DNA of 64,000 nt from Leptospira sp. WS92.C1 (GTDB lineage Bacteria; Spirochaetota; Leptospiria; Leptospirales; Leptospiraceae), in NCBI RefSeq assembly GCF_040833975.1, contig NZ_CP162130.1, forward strand, positions 1,512,001 through 1,576,000, in the 5' to 3' direction. Positions within the stretch are counted from its first letter, which is position 1; each line of letters begins with the position of its first letter. Below the pieces are notes generated by a model. That model did no database searches and was not told the origin of the DNA. It was given only the letters and a program-made list of their open reading frames with translations. The translations under genes and the position numbers were made by a program. Of the stretch, positions 43,501 through 50,937 are shown in pieces.

Positions 43501-43888
43501 CTGTAACGGTTATCGGGTTCCTCTTTGTTCCACCGGAAAAAACGGAGAAGCCGTCGCAGGAGTTCGGTTTAAAGCGTGGGCTCCCGTTTTTACTTTGCAC
43601 CCGAATCTTCCGATCAGCGATCCTTTGGTTTTTGATCTCTGGGATTCTTGGAGCGGTAGATCGATCGGAGGTTGTAAATACCATGTTTCTCATCCGGGAG
43701 GAAGATCTTATGATACGTTTCCGATTAATTCATTCGAAGCAGAGAGCAGAAGAATCAGCCGGTTTTTAGATCAAGGACATACGGCGGATGAAACTTCGGC
43801 ACCGCAAAGTCTTGCACATCCACATTCTCCTCATACTTTGGATCTGCGGTTTGCTATCGGTCCCGGTTGGAAAAAAAACGTTCTGTAA
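40577..43888 (+). CDS. Transglutaminase-fold protease fused to DUF2126
   Basis: The protein has 1103 residues. A beta-rich N-terminal module (1-100) precedes a transglutaminase core with Cys in RTGSCRDSSFLL (about 183), His in DLHAWAEVFL (about 233) and Asp in GMDPTSG (about 248). The rest is DUF2126: SIGGEPTFIADEDRQGAEWN, GGGNHITVGALTPEESPFL (about 706), WQHHPSLSYLFSGLFIGTTSQ. As I recall, DUF2126 is related to glutamine-synthetase-type ligases. The protein may therefore combine peptide cleavage and ligation. Middle gene of the five-gene cluster. Confidence 0.9.
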   Translation: MSIRVALTHETIYQYDRKISLSPHVIRLRPAPHCKTTIVSYSLKVDPEKQFLNWQQDPFGNFQARLVFPEKTDKLSVLVDLIVDMKVINPFDFFVEEYSENYPFEYEETLKLELAPYLTPSEKGNFFQAYLKTLKAEGFTNKKRIIDFIVELNQKISRDIGYVIRMEPGVQTCEQSLEKRTGSCRDSSFLLVQILRHFGLAARFVSGYLIQLKADRTPHTGPKGPDQDFTDLHAWAEVFLPGAGWVGMDPTSGLLTGEGHIPLAATPEPMSAAPIFGYTDPAETRFDFRMQVRRIQESPRVTLPYTDARWKEIQRRGKALDHKIQDLGLEISIGGEPTFIADEDRQGAEWNHEALGERKLELSKELMYRLKKEFTTGSLLQFSQGKWYPGEPLPRWSIVCFWRKDGVELWKDESLFADGPDSFPKKKVELDSHKAAETLACAICKALGIDLSYIIPMYEDTLYYLWKEGNLPFELEKKLSTPFDTLERQRLLKVLDKGFKKETAFAIPIYYNYINNEWESCTWNFRRDRLFLIPGDSPAGLRIPFSTIADRFREIPYFTSIEKKPALSSRNILDEKIRKRLDSPPKTFPEKELPIQSTLVVEVREGVLHLFLPPVPSAEVWMDLIASVEQATLASGFQIRIEGYGPPVDERIELFKITPDPGVIEVNLHPSTSFAELETKTKILYEKALETKLSTEKFQMDGRASGTGGGNHITVGALTPEESPFLKRPDLLRSLATYWQHHPSLSYLFSGLFIGTTSQSPRMDEGREEILYEFELACRQVDHLESIPPWLVDRLFRNLLVDITGNTHRSEISIDKLYSPAGATGRLGLVEFRAFEMPPHYKMSVVQQMFVLSLLCRFWEKPYQHPPIRRGTELHDKYLLPFYVWKDFKEVLTDLCVHGYPFYEEEFIPFFEFRFPEYGHIQKGPIKIELRMALEPWNVLGEESNSFGTSRAVDSALERIQVRVDGWTEGRYVLSCNGYRVPLCSTGKNGEAVAGVRFKAWAPVFTLHPNLPISDPLVFDLWDSWSGRSIGGCKYHVSHPGGRSYDTFPINSFEAESRRISRFLDQGHTADETSAPQSLAHPHSPHTLDLRFAIGPGWKKNVL

Positions 43889-43918
43889 AGAATCGCCAAA
43901 ATGTATCGTCCTTGAAAA

Positions 43919-46453
43919 ATGGTTCAGAATTTTATGGTCAATCCATCCAACACAAAGTTGAATCTGCAGGAAGGTTATACGCCGATTCCGTCGACCTATG
44001 ACGAGCTGTATGACGGAGAAGGAAAACTTAGATCTAAATATGAATTTTTAATCGACTCTCTTGAATCCTTAACCGGAGAGGAATTGAATCGTAGAAAACG
44101 AGATTCCCTCAGACTTCTTCAGGAAAACGGTGTGACATACAACGTTTATGAGGAACCGGGCGCGGTCGAAAGACTCTGGTCTCTTGATCTTTTTCCCGTT
44201 TTGATGGAAAGTAAGGAATGGGAAGAGGTCGAAAGGGGACTGATTCAAAGAGCTGAACTTTTGGACGCGCTGTTTAAGGACGTATACGGTTCTCGAAAAT
44301 TATTGTATGATAAAAAAATTCCCCCAGAAATTCTTTTTAGTTCTCAGGATTTTTTAAGACCCTGTAACGGTTTCGGCAATTCGACCGCGAACGAACTTTG
44401 TTTTATGGCATCGGATCTCGCGAGACAGGAGAACGGAAGTTTTGTAGTGATCGGAGATCGAATTCAGGCTCCGAGCGGTTCGGGCTACGCGCTTGAAAAT
44501 CGAATCGTTCTTTCCAGAATTTTTCCTTCGATCTATCGGGATTCTCAGGTGCATCGAGTCGCGCTTTACTTTCGATCTCTGAGAAAGGCGCTTCAATCTC
44601 TTTCCAAAGTTCAGGATAAGGAACCCGTGATCGTTCTTTTGACTCCAGGAGCGGGGAATGAAACTTACTTTGAACACGCGTATCTCGCGGGTTATCTCGG
44701 TTTTACCCTGGCACAAGCGGAAGATCTGACCGTAAAAAATAATTTTGTTTTTATCAAAACCGTCGAAGGTCTGCAACAGGTGGACGTGATCTTTCGGAGG
44801 GTGGTGGATTCTTATATGGATCCGTTGGAACTCAAAGGGGATTCTCTTTTGGGTGTACCAGGAATTTTGAATGTGATTCGGGAGGGAAACGTCCGAGTCG
44901 CCAATCCGATCGGTTCCGGTTTTTTGGAAAACAGAGCGATCCATCCGTTTTTATCCTCTCTTTGTAAATACTATCTTTCGGAAGATTTGATTTTGCCTAA
45001 CGTGAGAACTTTGTGGATGGGAAATCCCGAATCCAGAAGGGAAGTTTTCGATCATCCGGATCGATTCGTATTTAAACGCGCGGTCAGGGATCCACTGGAA
45101 CCGGGAGTGTTTCTTTCTTCTCTTCCGCAGAGGGACAGGGAAGAGATCTGGAAAAAAGTCGCAATCCATCCGGAAAGATACGTTGCTCAGGAAATCGTAA
45201 ACGGATCGACTTGTCCTGTTTTTTCCGGAGATAGGTTGATCCAAGGTCGTTCGGTGTTTCGGGCTTTTACCGCGCTTTCCGAAAACGGTTATATGACGAT
45301 GTCCGGCGGATTGGTCAGGGTCACCGAAAACGTGGAAGATAGGGTGGTCACCAATCAAACGGGCGCAATCTCAAAAGATCTCTGGATCCTCGCTTCCGAA
45401 GAGAAAAAAGATATCAGTCTTCTTCCCGGTAAGACGGAACGGATGCAAATCAAACGGACCGGCGCGGGAATACCTAGCAGAGTCGCGGACAATATGTTCT
45501 GGATGGGACGTTATGCGGAACGTTCCGAAAACCAAGCACGATTGTTACGCGAAGTCATCTTGAATATGATCCATATGGAAGAATCGTATGAACGCGATCA
45601 GGTTCAACTTTTGCTTCATACTGCGACTCATGTGACCGCTATCTATCCCGGATTTTTGCAGCTCAATTTGGAGGATCCTTTGAACGGTGCAAGGGATCAG
45701 ATGTTTGCTCAAGTTTTTTCAGCTCAGCTCACCGGAAGTATTCGATCCGATCTCAATTCGTTTGTACGATCTTCCAAGTCGGTTCGAGACAGACTTTCCG
45801 AGGATAGCCGTTATGTTCTTTCCATGATCGAAGTTGAGGAAGGCGATCAGATCGTTTCGTATGACGAAATTCTGGAATATCTCATCCTTTTGATTACGAG
45901 ACTCGCTTCTTTGTCGGGTTTGGGAATCGAAAGTATGTCCAGAGAGACGGGTTGGTATTTTATGAACATAGGAAAGAGGATCGAAAGGGCTTCCTATACG
46001 ATCCGTCTTGTGACTTCCGTCCTCAATCTTTCCACTCTTTACAATAAAAGTATGTTCGAGGCGCTTTTGAACATCAATGATATCAAGATCACATATCGAA
46101 GAAGATATCGATATCGGATCGAAGCCGAATCTGTACTTGATATTTTACTTTTTGACGAAACCAATCCGAGATCCTTGGCGTATCAGCTTCGAAAATTAGG
46201 AGAATACGTATCCTATCTTCCTCATTCGGAAAAGGAGAATGCGACCGCGGAAGAAAGACTCGTTTCTGAAATTCGAAATCGTTTTGTCCAAGAAGATGCA
46301 AAACGTCTTTTTGAATACGTAAATCCTTCTTTGAGCATCGTACGTTGGTTAAACGATCTCAATTATCAGATTGTGGCGCTTTCCGATTCCGTTAGTTCCA
46401 GATACTTCCGGTATTTGGAGGAACAGATCCAATTGGGAGATTACAATGGCTGA
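43919..46453 (+). CDS. Fused circularly permuted ATP-grasp and alpha-E protein
   Basis: The protein has 844 residues. Residues 1-490 align with the stand-alone ATP-grasp protein (STYDELYDGEGKLRSKYEFL, IGDRIQAPSGSGYALENRIV, FTLAQAEDLTVKNNFVF). Residues from about 520 are alpha-E (SRVADNMFWMGRYAERSENQ ... SDSVSSRYFRY). The nucleotide-binding elements are altered: VVKAANGAGGYG is replaced by FVFKRAVRDPLEPG, HVDLRPF by SVFRAF, and NSSQGGGSKD by TNQTGAISKD. It may be a regulatory or non-catalytic partner, or have a different substrate. Starts 30 bp after the previous gene. Confidence 0.88.
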   Translation: MVQNFMVNPSNTKLNLQEGYTPIPSTYDELYDGEGKLRSKYEFLIDSLESLTGEELNRRKRDSLRLLQENGVTYNVYEEPGAVERLWSLDLFPVLMESKEWEEVERGLIQRAELLDALFKDVYGSRKLLYDKKIPPEILFSSQDFLRPCNGFGNSTANELCFMASDLARQENGSFVVIGDRIQAPSGSGYALENRIVLSRIFPSIYRDSQVHRVALYFRSLRKALQSLSKVQDKEPVIVLLTPGAGNETYFEHAYLAGYLGFTLAQAEDLTVKNNFVFIKTVEGLQQVDVIFRRVVDSYMDPLELKGDSLLGVPGILNVIREGNVRVANPIGSGFLENRAIHPFLSSLCKYYLSEDLILPNVRTLWMGNPESRREVFDHPDRFVFKRAVRDPLEPGVFLSSLPQRDREEIWKKVAIHPERYVAQEIVNGSTCPVFSGDRLIQGRSVFRAFTALSENGYMTMSGGLVRVTENVEDRVVTNQTGAISKDLWILASEEKKDISLLPGKTERMQIKRTGAGIPSRVADNMFWMGRYAERSENQARLLREVILNMIHMEESYERDQVQLLLHTATHVTAIYPGFLQLNLEDPLNGARDQMFAQVFSAQLTGSIRSDLNSFVRSSKSVRDRLSEDSRYVLSMIEVEEGDQIVSYDEILEYLILLITRLASLSGLGIESMSRETGWYFMNIGKRIERASYTIRLVTSVLNLSTLYNKSMFEALLNINDIKITYRRRYRYRIEAESVLDILLFDETNPRSLAYQLRKLGEYVSYLPHSEKENATAEERLVSEIRNRFVQEDAKRLFEYVNPSLSIVRWLNDLNYQIVALSDSVSSRYFRYLEEQIQLGDYNG

Positions 46454-47333
46454 TTATCAAGTCAGACACGTTACCCGATATAGCTATCAGGAAGAGGTTT
46501 CTCACTGTCATAATCTCGCACACATGTGTCCGGGGAGTAATCGTCATCAGGATTGTAACGATTTAAAACTCCACGTGTTTCCGGGACCTTCCGTATCCGG
46601 TTATCGAAAGGATTATTTCGGAAATTTAGTTTATTCGTTTTCAGTCGAAGATGCTCATACCGCGCTGGAAATTATCTCAGAAAGCAAGGTGAGCACACAT
46701 CCGATTGACTATGGAAATTTGAATCATTCTCCAAAAGTTTCCGAAATTCCTATGTTGCTGAAATCCTTGCAATCGAAAGAGGATATGGATGCCTTGGAAT
46801 ATCTCTCTGATTCTACGTTTGTCGCTCGCAGTCCTGTCTTTGAAAATTTCGGACTTGAGATGATGGATCCGGAAAAACCGGTTTTGGAAGCGGTGCGAGA
46901 TTATACTTTAAGATTTTATAATACGTTTGAATTTAAGGTAGGTGCGACTACGATTCACACCCCGCTTACCCAAGTTTTAAAAAATAGAAAGGGTGTCTGT
47001 CAGGATTTTACGCATCTTTCGATTGCAGCTCTTCGGAGTATGGGAATTCCTTGCAGATATGTTTCCGGATATATCGAAACCTTTCCGCCTCCCGGACAGA
47101 CAAAGCTGCAGGGATCGGACGCTTCCCACGCCTGGTTTTCGGTCTATTCTCCGGGAATCGGCTGGGTGGACTACGATCCAACCAACGGAAAAATGTTAAG
47201 CGAAGAATACATATTCACATCGATAGGTCGCGATTTTGCGGACGTTTCTCCTCTGAAAGGGATTTTATTCGGAGGAGGAAAACATAAACTCAAGGTCGAA
47301 GTGGATGTGATTCGTCAGTGGCATAACTCTTAA
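46446..47333 (+). CDS. Transglutaminase-like cysteine protease
   Basis: The protein has 295 residues. The N-terminal beta module starts MADYQVRHVTRYSYQEEVSH. The core triad is Cys in KGVCQDFTHLSIAALRSMG (about 184), His in DASHAWFSVYSPG (about 226) and Asp in VDYDPTNG (about 241). This is the typical small transglutaminase of the alpha-E/ATP-grasp clusters. Such proteins are probably cytoplasmic peptidases or amide-exchange enzymes. Its ATG lies 8 bp inside the end of the preceding gene, so translation is coupled. Last gene of the cluster. Confidence 0.9.
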   Translation: MADYQVRHVTRYSYQEEVSHCHNLAHMCPGSNRHQDCNDLKLHVFPGPSVSGYRKDYFGNLVYSFSVEDAHTALEIISESKVSTHPIDYGNLNHSPKVSEIPMLLKSLQSKEDMDALEYLSDSTFVARSPVFENFGLEMMDPEKPVLEAVRDYTLRFYNTFEFKVGATTIHTPLTQVLKNRKGVCQDFTHLSIAALRSMGIPCRYVSGYIETFPPPGQTKLQGSDASHAWFSVYSPGIGWVDYDPTNGKMLSEEYIFTSIGRDFADVSPLKGILFGGGKHKLKVEVDVIRQWHNS

Positions 47334-47460
47334 GCAAAAATCAAGTCCTCAGAGGAAGCAGTGAATTTTTACAAGTGTAGTGTATTCACAAAAATACAAA
47401 TGAGTATTGATTTTAAGTTTTGGATTTTATTTTTACGAGAATATTGAATATTCAAGAATT

Positions 47461-47958
47461 TTAAACTGATTTTCGAAAACGGATGTAAAATGGATCGTAT
47501 CCCATCGCCTTCCAAAAAGAAACCGCGTTTACATTTTCGGAGATAGCTCTCAATTCGATGCTTTTGTATCCCTGTTCTTTTGCCCAGGACTCGCAAAAGA
47601 GTACGAGGGGTTTCATGTATCCTGATTTTTGTTTGCCTCGTTTTGTAACTGCGAGATCGAGAAATAGGATCTTTTCCTCTTCCAGATAGGGTTTGTCTTC
47701 GGTTCGAGCAATTAAAAGAGAGACAAGCTCCCCTCCTAAAAATCCTCCTAACAGCAATACTTTGCCGGTTCCCCGAAGTTTGAGATAGACATCGATCATT
47801 TTCGTTCCCGCTCTTGGGCGAATTTTAAAAACACCGTCCAAGCGGAACGAGTTTACCAGTTTGAAAAATTGATTTACAAGTTCGATAGCGCTTTCTCTAT
47901 GTTCGGGAAGAAGATTTGCGATCTGGAATTGAGCTGACGTGTTTTTGATCTTGGGCAT
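47461..47958 (-). CDS. GNAT acetyltransferase
   Basis: The protein has 165 residues. KILFLDLAVTKRGKQKSGYMKPLV and IELRAISENVNAVSFWKAMGY are the acetyl-CoA-binding and C-terminal motifs of GNAT enzymes. The N-terminal third (FFKLVNSFRLDGVF) is less conserved. Substrate unknown. It is convergent with the transglutaminase gene. Confidence 0.8.
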   Translation of the reverse strand: MPKIKNTSAQFQIANLLPEHRESAIELVNQFFKLVNSFRLDGVFKIRPRAGTKMIDVYLKLRGTGKVLLLGGFLGGELVSLLIARTEDKPYLEEEKILFLDLAVTKRGKQKSGYMKPLVLFCESWAKEQGYKSIELRAISENVNAVSFWKAMGYDPFYIRFRKSV

Positions 47959-47994
47959 ATAAATCGACGATTTGAAAAGAGACGAAGAATTGTT

Positions 47995-48246
47995 CTATTC
48001 GTTAAAAAATTCCGCAGCGGAAACTCTTACAAGAAAAAGTTTATCCATTGGGGAATCTTTTGCGCGCGCCTTTGGCGGAATATCTTGGACGTAGTAGTTA
48101 TCTCCGCTATAATTTTGAATCGTTTCGTTTTTACAAATCCGGGTTTGTAGGTTCCGCTCGTTGACGAGATCTAAGGTTTCGGAGTCATTGAGTTGTAGTT
48201 CGGCGTGATTATTTTCTCGCGGCTCCACAAATTTGTATCTTCGCAA
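47995..48246 (-). CDS. Hypothetical small protein
   Basis: A frame of 83 codons from a TTG, or 77 from a GTG at 48228. It reads FVEPRENNHAELQLNDSETL, then ICKNETIQNYSGDNYYVQDI and FLVRVSAAEFFNE, a balanced composition that looks coding. No good Shine-Dalgarno and no family. It may be the remains of a longer gene. Confidence 0.4.
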   Translation of the reverse strand: MRRYKFVEPRENNHAELQLNDSETLDLVNERNLQTRICKNETIQNYSGDNYYVQDIPPKARAKDSPMDKLFLVRVSAAEFFNE

Positions 48247-48362
48247 ACCAAACTTGATCGTTCTCTATTTCGGAACAAAATTTTGGAATTTTTCTTGTTT
48301 GTAGAAATGTCGAAACTCATTTATACAGACAGTATCAATTCCCTGTCTTGATAGGAGCACGC

Positions 48363-48749
48363 ATGAAGAGTTCGATTTTAACCCCCAGATTGTTTATTTG
48401 CGGAATGATCCTTTGGATCGTACCCTTTGTCCTTGCGATTCCATTTTTTCAGTTTTTTGGAAGCAATCGGATCGTATTTAAATCGATTATGGGTGTGATT
48501 CTCGCTATCACCGTTGTTTTGGTCTGGAATTTTTATTTAAAAAAGATCCATTCCGAATTTTTAAAACATTCTTATGTTGCCAGTTGTGTCTGGGTTCTGA
48601 TGAGTATCGTTCCGGATCTTTTTGCGTTTATCGGAGGGTTTCAAATGGAGATACAGACATATCTTAGCGAAATCGCGATCAGCTATCTTGTAATCCCGGT
48701 AATCTTAATCGGCAGCGCGTCTGCTTTAGAGAATTCTGCAAATCGATAA
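48363..48749 (+). CDS. Small four-helix membrane protein
   Basis: The protein has 128 residues from an ATG with AGGAG 6-7 nt upstream. Four hydrophobic helices are visible, including LFICGMILWIVPFVLAIPFF and SIMGVILAITVVLVWNF. No family recognised. It is 65 bp upstream of the next gene and may be co-transcribed. Confidence 0.68.
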   Translation: MKSSILTPRLFICGMILWIVPFVLAIPFFQFFGSNRIVFKSIMGVILAITVVLVWNFYLKKIHSEFLKHSYVASCVWVLMSIVPDLFAFIGGFQMEIQTYLSEIAISYLVIPVILIGSASALENSANR

Positions 48750-48814
48750 AAAACAAAAGATAAATCGAGAATTCGGATCTTGAAACGTCAGAACAAAGGA
48801 ATCGGAGAATTATA

Positions 48815-50089
48815 ATGCTGGAACATTCCAAGCGGCCGTTGCAGGAAAAAGATCACAAAATTCTGGATCACTATCGTCTTTTATCCATAGGAGATATCGA
48901 TTTTCCAAAAAAATATACGATTCTCATTGGAAATATTGCGGGCGGGATCTTTGTCGGCTTTTTCTTCGAAAAGGGGAACTTCCACGATTGGATCTGGCTT
49001 GCATTTGCTGCGTGTGTATTGGGAGCTTTTCTTTTGGGTTTCGGGATCGATCTTTTTCAAGTTAAAAAACGGAGAGCGGAGAAGGTTAAAGCAGCGGCAG
49101 AGTATTGGGATTCGATCGTTTCCATCGGAGTTGTGCATTCTATCAAAGCCAATGCTTCCCGGGCGATTCGGATCGACGATCACCAATCCGATACTCTTTG
49201 GTTTCTTCAAGTTTCCAAAAACCAAATTCTTTGTGTATGGGATTATTGGATAGAAGGAGCCAAGGAGGAAGTCGAGGTCGATTGGATTCCGAGTAAACCG
49301 CTCATATGTTTGACGATTTCTTGGAGCGGAAAGACGCTCTCTCCTTTAAGACCGAAACGTAAATTCAAAGCGGGTGAAAGACAGCCGGAACAATGCGAAA
49401 TTCTGGAAGGAACGTTAGACGAAATAGACGAACTGATCCGGTCAAAAAAATCAAACAAAAAGAATCCTAAACGGAAAATACAAAACGAAACTTCGGAGGG
49501 AATTTCAAAATTATCCAAGGATTTGGAATCGATCGGATTTTATAAGAACCTGTCCCAAAACTGGGACAGAACCTTGCAGCTTGATTTTCTGACAAAGTAC
49601 TGGGCTTTTGGGACACGCTGTAAATATATCACGGCAGAAGGAATCGCAGAGGCAGATGTTCGATTTCGGAATGTATATGATTGGTATTCCGCTGTGGGAC
49701 GCGGTTTTGAAGCGGATCCGGAACGTTTGGCCGAAGGCGGAGTGGGGGACTTATTGGATTTTTTACGTCCCGCACTCAAAGCGGAAGGATGGGAATTGGG
49801 TCTTGTAGAGAATCTCTACGATGCAGAAGGTTATCGGATCCGTATCGATGATCATGTGATGGTTCTTTGGGTAAAGGGAGAGGAAGCCAAATCCTGGGAT
49901 CTTACGTTGATCCGTATCGTAGATTGGATCCAGCAAGGATTGGAGAAGGCCGGTTCGAAAGAACAAATCTATCTCTTAGGGGACGGACACGACTCTACTT
50001 TGATTTTATTGACTCCGGCAATGTTGCAAATGATTTCGGAGAGCGGATTGTTTCCGAGACAAGATCTGCCTGTTCCGATCCGTAGGTAG
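48815..50089 (+). CDS. Membrane-anchored hypothetical protein carrying an inserted repeat peptide
   Basis: The protein has 424 residues with GGAG 7-8 nt before the ATG. Two membrane helices near 36-78 (ILIGNIAGGIFVGFFFE, WIWLAFAACVLGAFLLGFGI) separate a short N-terminus from a cytosolic part. The latter includes a basic linker around 218-232 (SKKSNKKNPKRK). Residues about 243-270 (KNLSQNWDRTLQLDFLTKYW) are encoded by the dispersed ~85-bp repeat also found in the gene at 20.4 kb. The C-terminal domain resumes with EAEGYRIRIDD-like segments and ends LPVPIRR. No family recognised. The repeat keeps the frame open, so the protein seems to tolerate it. Confidence 0.68.
   Translation: MLEHSKRPLQEKDHKILDHYRLLSIGDIDFPKKYTILIGNIAGGIFVGFFFEKGNFHDWIWLAFAACVLGAFLLGFGIDLFQVKKRRAEKVKAAAEYWDSIVSIGVVHSIKANASRAIRIDDHQSDTLWFLQVSKNQILCVWDYWIEGAKEEVEVDWIPSKPLICLTISWSGKTLSPLRPKRKFKAGERQPEQCEILEGTLDEIDELIRSKKSNKKNPKRKIQNETSEGISKLSKDLESIGFYKNLSQNWDRTLQLDFLTKYWAFGTRCKYITAEGIAEADVRFRNVYDWYSAVGRGFEADPERLAEGGVGDLLDFLRPALKAEGWELGLVENLYDAEGYRIRIDDHVMVLWVKGEEAKSWDLTLIRIVDWIQQGLEKAGSKEQIYLLGDGHDSTLILLTPAMLQMISESGLFPRQDLPVPIRR
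49541..49623 (-). repeat. Dispersed ~85-bp intragenic repeat, copy B
   Basis: The reverse complement of this segment matches 20354-20439, with three bases fewer. It contains a perfect hairpin, CTGTCCCA - AAAC - TGGGACAG (49550-49569), and a second GGGACA box near the other end (49609-49614). A possible third trace, TTGTCCCAAAAC, lies at 57609-57620. Confidence 0.8.
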
Positions 50090-50264
50090 GTAGGTTCGGA
50101 TCGGAACTATAAGAATCGGCTGTGCGGATCTTTGAAAAAAAATGTCGTGAGAATTGAAATGTTTTCTTGAACCAAATTTTCTTTACCGATTTTGATTGTT
50201 TTCGATTCGCTTTTTCTAAGTTTAAACGGAAACATTTTGTTTGTTTAAATTCGGTTTCACTTTG

Positions 50265-50606
50265 TCATTTTAACATTTCAATCGCATTTTCGATCGTATC
50301 CGCAAAGATAATTTTTCCGTCTCGATTGCTTTCGTAGATCAAATCTCGAAAGCTCTTGGAATCGATGTTTGTAAAATCACCAAGAATAATGATTTTTATT
50401 TTATAGTTGGAAGCTTTTTGTAAAATCTCTCCGGCAAGTCCGGTCTTGAGATCAAAAAAAGAATCGGTAAAATTGGATTTAGAAAATACGATCGTATCTA
50501 AGGGAGTCGAGTAAATTGCTTCCAAAAATGCGTTTCCGTTCTCGATTTTCAGATTTGTATCATTGAGAATCGCAATTTCTCCTTTGATTGTGTTTCTTTT
50601 TTTCAT
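50265..50606 (-). CDS. DUF4180 family protein
   Basis: The protein has 113 residues from the ATG at 50606 (MKKRNTIKGEIAIL). The motif FTDSFFDLKTGLAGEILQKA followed by NYKIKIIILGDF and SFRDLIYESNRDGKIIFAD is diagnostic of DUF4180. The function is unknown; these small cytosolic alpha/beta proteins resemble STAS-like folds. An upstream in-frame ATG at 50639 adds 11 basic residues. Confidence 0.8.
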   Translation of the reverse strand: MKKRNTIKGEIAILNDTNLKIENGNAFLEAIYSTPLDTIVFSKSNFTDSFFDLKTGLAGEILQKASNYKIKIIILGDFTNIDSKSFRDLIYESNRDGKIIFADTIENAIEMLK

Positions 50607-50937
50607 CGATAGTTTTCCTGATCGGTTTCTCGCTTCCATTCAATGTAGAATCTCGGGCTCGAACCTTCAGTCAAGAGTCGGATCATTTTTCCGTATCCGA
50701 CGAACCGCGACAAGAGATAGAATTTCTGTAAATGTAGGAACTCCTTCGGTATTTGTGGCCGTTTCAATGGAATTTTTCCGTAATTTTACCTGATAACGGA
50801 CTTGAAGTCCGTTATCAACCGTATTTCGAAAAAATTTTGTCGGAACAAATAGAAGCCGATCCATTCTGGTTCTTAAATGGTCCGGATTCGATCTTAAGGA
50901 ACGAGATTTTTTACCTATGCTTACTTACGACTCGATT
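50607..50937. other. Intergenic region with a dispersed repeat
   Basis: No gene is recognised. The left part contains TGTAGGAACTCC (about 50732), a short motif typical of dispersed intergenic repeats. The right part contains the hairpin-bearing repeat listed separately. Confidence 0.45.
50777..50850. repeat. Dispersed intergenic repeat with hairpin, copy 1
   Basis: TCCGTAATTTTAC is followed by a perfect 11-bp hairpin GATAACGGACT - TGA - AGTCCGTTATC (50792-50816) and ends in TTTTGTCGGAACAAAT. The same order of elements is found at 57242-57318. It lies just downstream of the glyQS stop on the minus strand and could also end that transcript. Confidence 0.6.
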
